NCBI RefSeq assembly: GCF_024171765.1
Contig: NZ_JAMTCI010000001.1
Span: 1,279,137 to 1,343,136 of the forward strand
Direction of reading: 5' to 3'
Length of the DNA stretch: 64,000 nt
Source: Williamsia deligens
GTDB taxonomy: Bacteria > Actinomycetota > Actinomycetes > Mycobacteriales > Mycobacteriaceae
Part shown: in pieces, positions 43,266 through 51,384 of the stretch
Position numbering within the stretch: position 1 is the stretch's first letter
Layout of the letters: each line of letters opens with the position of its first letter
The notes under the pieces: generated by a model
What the model saw: only the letters and a program-made list of their open reading frames with translations
The model's database searches: none
Told to the model about the DNA's origin: nothing
Translations under genes and position numbers: made by a program

Positions 43266-44413
43266 GCGGCACCACCGAAGGTGATGACGGGCTTGATGAT
43301 GCCGTCGAGCTTGGCAGAGAACATGTGGTATCCGTCCGCTATGTGTTCCAACGGGATCCGGTGGGTGACCACATCCCTCGGCGTGAGGTGACCGTTCTGG
43401 ATGTGCGAGAACAACCGGGGCCATTGCCTTTTCACCGGGGCCTGGTTGCCGTGGATGGTGAGGCCCTTGTTGAGGGCGTCCCCGTACTTGATGGCGCTGA
43501 ACATCGGGCCGTATGCGCCCACCACCGAGACGGTCCCGCCCTTGCGGACGGAGTCGATCGCCCAGTTCAGGGCGATGGGAGATCCGCCCTGCAGCTTGAA
43601 CTTCGCTGCGCTGACGTGCTGGATGAGATTGCCGTCGGCCTCGGCTCCCACCGCATCGATGGCCACGTCCGCCCCGAGGAAGTCGGTGGTCTTCTTCATC
43701 TGCACGACGATGTCGTCGCACTCGGCGAAGTTGATGGTCTCGGCGTGCGCGAACGTGCGCGCCTTCTCCAGGCGGAAGTCGAGGTGGTCGACGACGATCA
43801 CCCGTCCTGCGCCCATCAACCACGACGAGGCGGCGGCGTAGAGCCCGACCGGCCCCGCGCCGAACACGACGACCGTGTCGCCCTCGACGATGTCACCGAG
43901 CTGCGCGCCGAAGTACCCCGTGGACAACGCATCCGTGCACATCAACGCGTCGGTGTCGTCCATCCAGTCGGGGATGATCGAGGGTCCGACGTCGGCGAAC
44001 GGCACCCGCACGTATTCCGCCTGTCCGCCGTCGAATCCGCCGCACGTGTGGGAGTACCCGTAGATCCCGCCGACGGCGGTCGCGTTCGGGTTCACGTTGT
44101 GGCAGTTGGAGAACAGGCCACGCGAGCAGAACCAGCACGACCCGCAGTAGATGTTGAACGGCACCATCACCCGGTCACCGACCGAGAGGTTCTGCACCGA
44201 CGGTCCGACCTGCTCGACGACGCCGATGAACTCGTGACCGAACGTGTGCCCGACCCGGGTGTCGGGCATCATCCCGTGGTAGAGGTGCAGGTCGGATCCG
44301 CAGATGGCGGCCAACTGGACCCGCACGATGGCGTCGTTGGGGTGTTCGATCGTCGGCATCGGTTTGTCCTCGACGCGGATCTTGTACGGACCGCGGTATG
44401 TCATCGCCTTCAT
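43262..44413 (-). CDS. Zinc-dependent alcohol dehydrogenase (formaldehyde dehydrogenase-like)
   Basis: A 383-aa medium-chain dehydrogenase. Catalytic zinc ligands: Cys in AAICGSDLHLYHG, His and Glu in GHEFIG. The four cysteines of the structural zinc are in CGSCWFCSRGLFSNC. NAD site VVVFGAGPVGLYAA. The extra loop (HTCGGFDGGQAEYVRVP) is characteristic of glutathione-independent formaldehyde dehydrogenase-like enzymes. Probably oxidises small alcohols or aldehydes. ATG 44413 chosen by family start; upstream frame is not conserved. Co-translated with the 204-aa unknown protein. Confidence 0.9.
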   Translation of the reverse strand: MKAMTYRGPYKIRVEDKPMPTIEHPNDAIVRVQLAAICGSDLHLYHGMMPDTRVGHTFGHEFIGVVEQVGPSVQNLSVGDRVMVPFNIYCGSCWFCSRGLFSNCHNVNPNATAVGGIYGYSHTCGGFDGGQAEYVRVPFADVGPSIIPDWMDDTDALMCTDALSTGYFGAQLGDIVEGDTVVVFGAGPVGLYAAASSWLMGAGRVIVVDHLDFRLEKARTFAHAETINFAECDDIVVQMKKTTDFLGADVAIDAVGAEADGNLIQHVSAAKFKLQGGSPIALNWAIDSVRKGGTVSVVGAYGPMFSAIKYGDALNKGLTIHGNQAPVKRQWPRLFSHIQNGHLTPRDVVTHRIPLEHIADGYHMFSAKLDGIIKPVITFGGAA

Positions 44414-44558
44414 GGGGCCGCGATACCCGGGCCCGCCAGGTCCAAACTGCCCCGCGACACGATGGGTGAATCCGGGGGCCGAGTCGGTCGGTCCGTGTGG
44501 GACCGTGGAGCGCGTCGGGCACACCAGCGTCGCCCGCGTGAGCGCCCAGGAGTTCTCC

Positions 44559-45434
44559 ATGCACCGTGAGACCGTCCGCTACGACGTGACCGACGGGATC
44601 GCCGTCCTCACCCTCGACCGGCCCGACGCGCTCAACGCGTTCACCGTGCAGATGGCCGACGATCTCGAGGCCGCGTTCGACGAGGTCTCCGCCGACCCCG
44701 CCGTCGCGGCGGTCGTCCTCACCGGCTCCGGGCGCGCGTTCTGCGCCGGGATGGACCTCAGCAGCGAGGGCAACGTCTTCGGTCTCGACGAGACGCTCAC
44801 CCCGACACTGACCGACCTCGTCGACCACTTCGACGACCCCGCGATCGTCAGCGGCGTCCGCGACACCGGCGGCCGGGTGTCGCTGGCCATCTACCGGTGC
44901 ACCAAGCCGACCATCGCCGCGATCAACGGTGCCGCGGTGGGCATCGGGGCCACGATGACCCTGCCCATGGACTTCCGGCTGGCGTCGGAGAAGGCGCGGA
45001 TCGGTTTCGTGTTCGGACGTCTGGGGATCGTCCCCGAGGCCGCCTCGTCGTGGTTCCTCCCGCGGGTCGTCGGGATGCAGAACGCGCTCGAACTCGTGTA
45101 CTCCGCCGATATCGTCGACGCGGCGACCGCGAAGGACATGAACCTGGTCCGCAGTGTCCACGCCCCGGACGACCTGATGGACGCCGCCCTCGCGCTCGCC
45201 CATCGGTTCTCCGACGGCCGTTCTCGCGTCTCGACGGCCCTCACGCGCCAGATGATGTACCGCAACAGCGCCGCCCGGTCGCCGGTGGAGGCCCACCGCG
45301 TCGACTCGCTCGCGATGTTCTACACGAGCATCGCCGACGGGAAGGAGGGCGTCGCCGCCTTCCTCGAGAAGCGCCCGGCGCAGTTCACCTCTCGCGTGCC
45401 CGAGGACATGCCGGACGCCCTGCGCGACTTCTGA
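44559..45434 (+). CDS. Enoyl-CoA hydratase/isomerase family protein
   Basis: A 291-aa crotonase-fold protein. VVLTGSGRAFCAGMDLSS forms the first oxyanion half and AINGAAVGIGATMTLPMDFRLAS the second. The catalytic Glu region reads FGRLGIVPEAASSW, with the second Glu present in GIVPEA. A hydratase or isomerase on an acyl-CoA; substrate unknown. AGGAGTTCTCC before ATG 44559 is a good ribosome binding site. Divergent from the alcohol dehydrogenase gene (145 bp). Confidence 0.9.
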   Translation: MHRETVRYDVTDGIAVLTLDRPDALNAFTVQMADDLEAAFDEVSADPAVAAVVLTGSGRAFCAGMDLSSEGNVFGLDETLTPTLTDLVDHFDDPAIVSGVRDTGGRVSLAIYRCTKPTIAAINGAAVGIGATMTLPMDFRLASEKARIGFVFGRLGIVPEAASSWFLPRVVGMQNALELVYSADIVDAATAKDMNLVRSVHAPDDLMDAALALAHRFSDGRSRVSTALTRQMMYRNSAARSPVEAHRVDSLAMFYTSIADGKEGVAAFLEKRPAQFTSRVPEDMPDALRDF

Positions 45435-45453
45435 CCTCCCCGGGCATCGCCGA

Positions 45454-45900
45454 TCAGCGGTCGGAACGCAGTCCGAACACCGACAGCAGCGCCGGGCGGC
45501 GGAGGAACATCGCCACCCACAGCAGCACGCCGAGGTACACGGCGAACAGCGTGGTGCTCACGAGCGGGGCGTCGTCGTTCCAGTTCGCGGTGACCGCGCC
45601 ACCGAGGTAGGCGGTGATCCCGACAGCGCCGAGCACGGCGGTCCGCGGGATCAACCAGACGATGGTGCACAGGGCCAGGACGATGCCCATCACCGTGGCC
45701 TGATCGGCCGTGAAACCGAGTTTCGCCGTGCCCTCGACCACGGAGTCGGGCTGGAACAGCTTGCCCAGGACGTCGACCACGAGGAACGCGGCGATCAGAA
45801 CGGTGAGCACCGTCCCGGCGATCCAGGTGCGGGGTCGACGCGACGTGGCCGAGACGGCCGGCGAATCGGTGGTGTGCGCTGTGCTGGTGGTGTCGGTCAT
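45454..45900 (-). CDS. DoxX-like membrane protein
   Basis: A 148-aa protein with about 35 hydrophilic N-terminal residues and four helices. VVDVLGKLFQPDSVVEGTAKLGF and LPRTAVLGAVGITAYLGGAVTANW match DoxX-like (DUF4281-type) membrane proteins. No catalytic role known. ATG 45900 follows AGGAGTCACC. Located 57 bp after the alpha-hydroxyacid oxidase gene start on the same strand, so possibly co-transcribed. Confidence 0.78.
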   Translation of the reverse strand: MTDTTSTAHTTDSPAVSATSRRPRTWIAGTVLTVLIAAFLVVDVLGKLFQPDSVVEGTAKLGFTADQATVMGIVLALCTIVWLIPRTAVLGAVGITAYLGGAVTANWNDDAPLVSTTLFAVYLGVLLWVAMFLRRPALLSVFGLRSDR

Positions 45901-45957
45901 GGTGACTCCTGGGTCCGAGGGGATGACATCAGGACAGACCCCGCCGATCACCGGAAC

Positions 45958-47262
45958 TCATCGGCGGTGGTGCAGGACCTCCGGAGTCAGCTCGCCGACC
46001 GACGTCTGACCGGCCAACCCGAGGGTGAGGTCGAACTCGGCGATGATGTTCGCGACCGCGTCCCGGGCACCGTCACGCCCGTCGATCGCGAGGCCGTACA
46101 TGTGCGGGCGTCCGACGCACACCGCGTCCGCGCCCAGCGCAAGCGCCTTGTAGACGTCCGACCCGGTCCGCACCCCCGAGTCGAGCAGGACGTGCGCCCG
46201 GCCACCGACCTTCTCGGCGATACCCGGCAGCGCGTCGATGGCGGCGATGGACCCGTCGACCTGTCGGCCCCCGTGGTTGCTGACGATGATGCCGCCGACG
46301 CCGAGATCGACTGCGCGGGCGGCGTCGTCGGGATGCAGGATGCCCTTGAGCACGACGGGGAGATCGGTGCGGTCGCGCAATCCTGCGATGTCGTCCCAGT
46401 TCAGGGACGGCCGTGAATAGATGTCGAGGAAGGTCTGCACCGACTCGCGCGGCACCGGCGACCGCAGGTTCGCCAGGAACGGTCCCGGGACGCGTCGGGC
46501 CATGGACGCCAGGGCCGCGACCGCCGACCGCGTGACGCGGACCTTCGGTCCGGCCGGACGGTCCGGGGCGGCGAGGCGGTCGGCGACGATCTGCCGGAAC
46601 CGGGGGTCGGAGGTGTACTGCGCGATGCCCTCGGCGCGCGCGAACGGCAGCGACCCGATGTTGAGATCCTGCGGGCGCCAGCCCAGCATCGTCGTGTCGA
46701 GCGTGACGACGATGGCCTGCGCGCCCATCGCCTCCGCCCGGTGCACGAGGCTGGTCACGAGGTCGTCGTCGGTGGACCAGTAGAGCTGGAACCACCGCGG
46801 GGCACCCGGGCGGACCGCCTCCATCGCTGCGGCCGTCTCCTCCATCGGGGAACACCCCTGGTTCGAGAAGATGTAGGGCACACCGAGATCGGCGGCGGCG
46901 CGACCGATGAGCACGTCGGAGTCGGGACGGGCCAGCTCGCCCGCACCGACGGGCGCGAACAACACCGGCGCCGGCAACCGGGACCCGAACAACTCCACCG
47001 ACAGGTCGCGTCGCGAGACGTCACGCAGCACGCGGGGCACGATCTCCCACCGATCGAACGCCGCACGGTTCGCCGCCATCGTCGATCCCTCGCCGGCCCC
47101 ACCGGCGATGTATGCCCACGCGCGTTCCGACATCGTTGCTTTCGCGCGTCGTTCCAGCTCGGCGAAGTCCGCGGGGATGCGCGGACGGTCACCGAACACA
47201 CCCGCCGTGTAGATCGCGTTCTGACGAGCCCGTCCCGGGGACAGCGGCTGATCGGTGGTCAT
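45958..47262 (-). CDS. FMN-dependent alpha-hydroxyacid oxidase (lactate 2-monooxygenase-like)
   Basis: A 434-aa TIM-barrel flavoprotein. AYIAGGAGEGSTMAANRAAFDRW near the N-terminus; FAPVGAGEL, VVLKGILHPDDA with catalytic Lys, and IVSNHGGRQVDGSIAAIDAL with the catalytic His and Arg. It is longer than glycolate oxidase, with an inserted loop 4, as in lactate 2-monooxygenase and related mycobacterial enzymes. Oxidises a 2-hydroxy acid such as L-lactate to a keto acid or, with decarboxylation, acetate. The DoxX-like gene begins 57 bp beyond its stop. Confidence 0.9.
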   Translation of the reverse strand: MTTDQPLSPGRARQNAIYTAGVFGDRPRIPADFAELERRAKATMSERAWAYIAGGAGEGSTMAANRAAFDRWEIVPRVLRDVSRRDLSVELFGSRLPAPVLFAPVGAGELARPDSDVLIGRAAADLGVPYIFSNQGCSPMEETAAAMEAVRPGAPRWFQLYWSTDDDLVTSLVHRAEAMGAQAIVVTLDTTMLGWRPQDLNIGSLPFARAEGIAQYTSDPRFRQIVADRLAAPDRPAGPKVRVTRSAVAALASMARRVPGPFLANLRSPVPRESVQTFLDIYSRPSLNWDDIAGLRDRTDLPVVLKGILHPDDAARAVDLGVGGIIVSNHGGRQVDGSIAAIDALPGIAEKVGGRAHVLLDSGVRTGSDVYKALALGADAVCVGRPHMYGLAIDGRDGARDAVANIIAEFDLTLGLAGQTSVGELTPEVLHHRR

Positions 47263-47440
47263 CGACGATCCTCTCGACGGACTGCGCTGTGATCGGTACC
47301 ACGCACGACCAGCACGCTACCTGCACGCGCCTCGTCACGATCGCGCAGCACATTCGCTGGCACGGAGCCGGATTCGGCCTGCATTAGACTGGCAGTTGTA
47401 GTGGTTTCGGGGGACACCGCTCATACGATTCGGGGGAGTC

Positions 47441-48670
47441 ATGCGTTCAGTGGGATCCGGGGTGTCTGCCATCCTGCGCGATCCGTCCGGTGTGCAGCCC
47501 GTCTTCCAGCCCGTCGTGGAGCTGGCGACCGGGCGAACGGTGGGACATGAGGCGCTGGCGCGCTGGCCGGGATCACCCGAGGTGTCGCCGCTGGAGGCCT
47601 TCGACGCCGCCCGCCGTGGCGGTTCGGCGGCGGCGATGGACTGGTGGTGCCGGCGACGGGCCGTGGAGGGCGCGCACCGTCACGGCCGCGGTCACCACCT
47701 GTTCGTCAACGTGGAACCCGACTGCCTCGGAACCACCCCTCCGTGGGGACCGACGCCGAGCCTCGCCGACCTCGACGGGTCGCGCAGTGGCATCCAACTC
47801 GTCCTCGAGCTGACGGAACGCACACTGATGCACGACCCGGTGGCCGTGATCGCCGGTGTCGAGCGGGCGCGCGCCCTCGGCTTCGGCATCGCCCTCGACG
47901 ACGTCGGGGCCATCCCCGAGTGCCTCGGCCTCCTCGACCTCGTCGCGCCCGACGTGGTCAAGCTGGACCGGTCGATCACCCAGATGTCAGGGCACGGTGT
48001 GGACGCCGCACAGGCGATCAGCGCCGCGGGCGACCTCGCGCGTCGGCGCGGCACGACGATCCTCGCGGAGGGCGTCGAGACCCTGGAGCACGAGATGACC
48101 GCCCGCGCGATGGGGGCGACCCTGGCCCAGGGGTACCGCTACGGGCGCCCCACGAAGTCGCGGTCGGCGCCCTCGCGTCTCGCGAGGACGACGGTGGTCG
48201 ACCCGACGCGCGGTCGGATGCGGTCACTCATGACCATCCTGGACGACGCCCCGAGTGCCGTCGGCGACGCCCACGAGGCTCTCGCCGCCTGTGACCTCGT
48301 CGAGTCGATGGCCGCGACCGAACATCACGACGGGTGCGTCGTCACCGCCATGCACGGGGCGCGCCACCTCTCCGCCGAACTCGCACGGCGATACCGACTC
48401 CTGGGCGATCGACATGTCCTCGTCGGGATCAGTGCGCCCGGGCTCGGTCGAGCACCGCGACCGGGCGTGCGGGGACCGCGGACGCCCGAGCTCGCCCACC
48501 ACGACGCGTTCGCCGTGGCATCGATCGGTGTGGCGCATGCGATCGCGGTCATCGCCGCCCCCATCGATCCCGATCAGCCGACCCAGCGGGTCCGCTGGTG
48601 CGTGACCACCGACCGCGACGTCGTCGCCGACGCCGCCCGGCGGATCACCGCGGACCTCGCGCCACGCTGA
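47441..48670 (+). CDS. EAL domain protein with DICT sensory domain (cyclic-di-GMP phosphodiesterase-like)
   Basis: A 409-aa protein. The EAL domain covers residues about 18-245 with Glu37 in HEALARW, FVNVEP, LELTERT, ALDDVGA, VVKLDRS and AEGVET, followed by QGYRYGRP. The metal and catalytic residues of active phosphodiesterases are all present, although the usual DDFG reads DDVG. Residues 265-400 look like a DICT domain, common with EAL in Actinobacteria. No signal peptide; cytosolic. CGGGGGAGTC before ATG 47441 is the ribosome binding site. The 178-bp upstream gap holds its promoter. Confidence 0.88.
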   Translation: MRSVGSGVSAILRDPSGVQPVFQPVVELATGRTVGHEALARWPGSPEVSPLEAFDAARRGGSAAAMDWWCRRRAVEGAHRHGRGHHLFVNVEPDCLGTTPPWGPTPSLADLDGSRSGIQLVLELTERTLMHDPVAVIAGVERARALGFGIALDDVGAIPECLGLLDLVAPDVVKLDRSITQMSGHGVDAAQAISAAGDLARRRGTTILAEGVETLEHEMTARAMGATLAQGYRYGRPTKSRSAPSRLARTTVVDPTRGRMRSLMTILDDAPSAVGDAHEALAACDLVESMAATEHHDGCVVTAMHGARHLSAELARRYRLLGDRHVLVGISAPGLGRAPRPGVRGPRTPELAHHDAFAVASIGVAHAIAVIAAPIDPDQPTQRVRWCVTTDRDVVADAARRITADLAPR

Positions 48671-48728
48671 GAGCCCGTCACCCTGGCCTACTCTGGGACC
48701 GGATGGTGTCGTGCTGAGCGGAGACGGT

Positions 48729-49238
48729 GTGTCACAGCGAGAAGACGCCGGGAGTCGGCCCGAGCACGCGCTCGACGAGACGCAACAGCAGACGTGGCTT
48801 GCGTACATGCGTGTCCACCATCGCCTCGAATACGAGATGAACCGCCAGTTGCTGTGCGACAGCGGCCTGTCGTTGGGTGACTACACCGTCCTCACCGCAC
48901 TGTCGCAGCGTCCGGACGACCGCGCCCGGCTCGGCGTCCTCGCCACCACGATCGGGTGGGAACGGAGCCGACTCTCGCACCACCTGAAGCGGATGGGCCG
49001 TCGTGACCTCGTCGTGCTCGAGGTGTGCGAATCCGACCGTCGGGCAACCGAAGTCGCCCTGACCGACGTCGGGCGGCGGGAGCTGGACGCCGCCGCACCC
49101 GGGCACGCGGCCTGGGTGCGGTCGGCGTTCTTCGCCGATCTCGACACCGACCGGACGCGACAGCTGGGCGGGACCCTGGAGATCGTCCACGAGACCCTGC
49201 TGCGCGCGGGGACGCTCCCCCACCCGGATCAGACCTGA
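48729..49238 (+). CDS. MarR family transcriptional regulator
   Basis: A 169-aa winged-helix protein. LGVLATTIGWERSRLSHHLKRMGRRDLV is the DNA-reading region and ESDRRATEVALTDVGRRELD the wing. GTG 48729 is preferred because GCGGAGACG precedes it; GTG 48711 is also in frame. Convergent with the SDR gene, overlapping it by 10 bp; a palindrome upstream of that SDR could be its target. Confidence 0.87.
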   Translation: MSQREDAGSRPEHALDETQQQTWLAYMRVHHRLEYEMNRQLLCDSGLSLGDYTVLTALSQRPDDRARLGVLATTIGWERSRLSHHLKRMGRRDLVVLEVCESDRRATEVALTDVGRRELDAAAPGHAAWVRSAFFADLDTDRTRQLGGTLEIVHETLLRAGTLPHPDQT

Positions 49239-49975
49239 ATCGACCCGCCGTCGACGAACACCTCGCTGCCGGTCATGAACGTGCTCGCGTCGGACCCGAG
49301 GAAGGCGACGACACCGGCGATCTCGTCGGGTCGCCCCACCCGACCGACGGGGAGCGCCGAACCCAGTCCGTCGAGGAACTCCCGCTGCTGCCCGTCCGGT
49401 ACGAGACCCGTGAGCCCCGGCGTCTCGGTCGGACCGGGGACCACCGTGTTGACGCGGATCCCACGGCCGGCGAGCTCCGCGGCCCAGGTGCGTCCCAGGG
49501 ATCGGACCGCGGCCTTCGACGCCGCGTAGGCGCCGAACGCCGGAACGCCCTCCGACGCCGCCGTCGACCCGGCGAGCACGACCGATGCACCCTCGTTGAG
49601 CAGCGGCAACACCGCCTGCACGGTGAAGACCGTGCCTCCGACGTTGCGGGTCAGGACGTCGAAGAGGTGCTCGCGGGTCTCGTCCTGGAGGGTCGCGAAC
49701 TCGCCGCCCCCGGCGTTGGTGAACACGACGTCGAGCCCTCGCCCGCGTGCGGCGATGGCCTCGACGAGACGCTCGAGATCCGCGGGGTCGGTGACGTCCC
49801 CGACCACCCCGGTCGCGGTGTCGCCGATGGTTGCGACAGCCTCCTCCACCGCGTGGGCGCGCCTGCCGGTGATGAACACATGGGCGCCCTCCGCGGCCAG
49901 TCGTTGCGCGGTGGCCAGGCCTATGCCCGAGGTCCCGCCGGTGACCAGAGCCGTCTTGTCGTCGAGCTGATGCAT
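49229..49975 (-). CDS. Short-chain dehydrogenase/reductase
   Basis: A 248-aa classical SDR of the FabG type. TGGTSGIG (residues 12-19), NAGGGEF, catalytic Ser in GSTAASEG, Tyr and Lys in YAASK, and the PGPTETPG and GRPDEIAG loops. NADPH- or NADH-dependent reduction of a carbonyl; substrate unknown. CCAGGAGGGTCACC before ATG 49975 gives a strong ribosome binding site. A 12-bp palindrome lies 58 bp upstream. Confidence 0.9.
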   Translation of the reverse strand: MHQLDDKTALVTGGTSGIGLATAQRLAAEGAHVFITGRRAHAVEEAVATIGDTATGVVGDVTDPADLERLVEAIAARGRGLDVVFTNAGGGEFATLQDETREHLFDVLTRNVGGTVFTVQAVLPLLNEGASVVLAGSTAASEGVPAFGAYAASKAAVRSLGRTWAAELAGRGIRVNTVVPGPTETPGLTGLVPDGQQREFLDGLGSALPVGRVGRPDEIAGVVAFLGSDASTFMTGSEVFVDGGSIQV

Positions 49976-50032
49976 GGTGACCCTCCTGGGTGTCTCGCGC
50001 GTCGGCATGTCCGGCGCCCTTGAGTTAACTAG

Positions 50033-50044
50033 GTGACATGTCAC
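50033..50044. promoter_or_regulatory. Perfect 12-bp palindrome upstream of the SDR gene
   Basis: GTGACATGTCAC is self-complementary. Immediately beside it is AGTTAACT (50023-50030), another palindrome. Both lie in the SDR promoter region (gap 49976-50045). The adjacent MarR is the natural candidate to bind, by inference. Confidence 0.5.
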
Positions 50045-50045
50045 G

Positions 50046-50684
50046 TTATTCCGAAGCGCGTGTCCCCTTCGGCGGACCCGGCGCGTTCACACCGAAGTGC
50101 ACGCCGGCCATGCGGATGACGAGGCAGAGCGCGGCACCGATGAGGGCTGACGGGAGGGCGGCGATCCCGATCTGGGTCCCGGCGACCACGACGAGAGCAC
50201 CGACCATGGCCGGGATGGCGTAGAGCCCGCTGGTGAGCACGGCCGGGATCTGGCGGATCAGGACGTCGCGCAGCGTGCCGCCTCCCACCGCGGTGATGAC
50301 CCCGAGGATCACCGCCTGTGCCACACCGACCTCGAAGCCGACACCCTTCAGCGCCCCGCTGACGGCGAACAGGCTCAGTCCCATCGCATCCAGCACCAGG
50401 ATCGGCATCGCGAGCCGGTCGGCGAACTGACCGGACACGAACGCGACGAGCGCACCCGCGGCGGCGACCGCGAGATACCGCCAGTCGGTGAAGGTGGCCG
50501 GCGGGAGCGCGTCGAGGATGGTGTCCCGGATGAACCCGCCGCCGAGCGCGGCCATCATCCCCAGCGTCACCACCCCGACGATGTCGAGGCGGGCCATCCG
50601 CATCGCCGTCCACGACCCGTTCAGCGCGAACGCGAACGTTCCGGCCAGGTCGAGAGCGAGGAACGTCGGTGAGGCCGAGTTCAC
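50046..50684 (-). CDS. TRIC-type trimeric cation channel (YadS/UPF0126 family)
   Basis: A 212-aa protein with seven helices in two repeats. The glycine motifs GGGFIRD and GGGTLRDV, at the end of the second helix of each half, are diagnostic of the prokaryotic TRIC family; these form K+ or anion-permeable pores. GTG 50684 overlaps the TetR stop as GTGA, so the channel is produced with the regulator. Confidence 0.9.
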   Translation of the reverse strand: MNSASPTFLALDLAGTFAFALNGSWTAMRMARLDIVGVVTLGMMAALGGGFIRDTILDALPPATFTDWRYLAVAAAGALVAFVSGQFADRLAMPILVLDAMGLSLFAVSGALKGVGFEVGVAQAVILGVITAVGGGTLRDVLIRQIPAVLTSGLYAIPAMVGALVVVAGTQIGIAALPSALIGAALCLVIRMAGVHFGVNAPGPPKGTRASE

Positions 50685-51283
50685 GACCGCGCCCCGGCAT
50701 TCTCCGGGATGGCCGCATCCAGCAGGGTTCGGGCGATCGCGGCCGCCGTGGGGATGGACTCGTCACCCAGGGCACGGGTCCGTGCCGCGGCCCCGTCGAG
50801 CAGCAGTGCCAGTTGCTCGCCCAGTGCGCCGGGGTCCTCTGCCCCTGCAGCGCGGGCCAGCTCCCGGAAGCGGTCGGCCACGCCGACCTTGTATCGCCGC
50901 ACGACGTCCCGGGCGGGGTGGCCGTCGTCGCTGATCTCCACCGCGGCGCGGACGAACGGGCACATCGGGGTGAGGCCTCCGGGTGTTTCCGGCTCCGCGG
51001 TGAACACGGCCAGGATCTGTTCGCGCGGGCCCAGCGACGGGTCGAGGTCCCACGGTTCCTGGTCCAGGTCCCGCGTCGCGAGGTACGCGACGAGAAGGTC
51101 GCCCTTCGTCGGGAAGTGTTGGTAGACGGTGCGTTTCGAGACCCCCGCCTCGCGCGCCACCGCGTCCATCCCCGACCGTGTCATGCCGTCGCTCTCGAAG
51201 AGCCGTCGAGCCGCCCCGAGGATCTGCTCGCGTGCACCTCGCCCCCGGCGCCGCCCTGTGGGACCCATCGCCCTGTCCGTCAT
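50681..51283 (-). CDS. TetR family transcriptional regulator
   Basis: A 200-aa repressor. GAREQILGAARRLFESDGMTR starts the HTH and VAREAGVSKRTVYQHFPTKGDLL completes it. The C-terminal ligand domain is TetR_C-like. ATG 51283 is chosen; the upstream frame overlaps the operator. It is divergent to an aldo/keto reductase, with two perfect inverted repeats in the gap, one near each gene, so it probably controls both itself (with the TRIC channel) and the reductase. Confidence 0.9.
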   Translation of the reverse strand: MTDRAMGPTGRRRGRGAREQILGAARRLFESDGMTRSGMDAVAREAGVSKRTVYQHFPTKGDLLVAYLATRDLDQEPWDLDPSLGPREQILAVFTAEPETPGGLTPMCPFVRAAVEISDDGHPARDVVRRYKVGVADRFRELARAAGAEDPGALGEQLALLLDGAAARTRALGDESIPTAAAIARTLLDAAIPENAGARS

Positions 51284-51296
51284 CGTCCCGCCTCTC

Positions 51297-51318
51297 AAGT
51301 ACACGCAGGAGTGTACTT
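51297..51318. promoter_or_regulatory. TetR operator-like inverted repeat 1
   Basis: AAGTACAC (51297-51304) and GTGTACTT (51311-51318) are perfect 8-bp arms around 6 nt, 14 bp upstream of the tetR ATG. Typical size for a TetR dimer; position implies autoregulation. Confidence 0.7.
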
Positions 51319-51352
51319 AGCTTGCGCACCGCCGCGGCAGTGCCTACCTTTT

Positions 51353-51372
51353 TGTAAACACACTCGTTTACA
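51353..51372. promoter_or_regulatory. TetR operator-like inverted repeat 2
   Basis: TGTAAAC (51353-51359) and GTTTACA (51366-51372) are perfect 7-bp arms around 6 nt, 12 bp before the aldo/keto reductase start. The half-site resembles but differs from that of repeat 1 (GTAAAC versus GTACAC), with the same spacing, so one protein could bind both. Confidence 0.7.
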
Positions 51373-51384
51373 TAAAGGGAGCAC

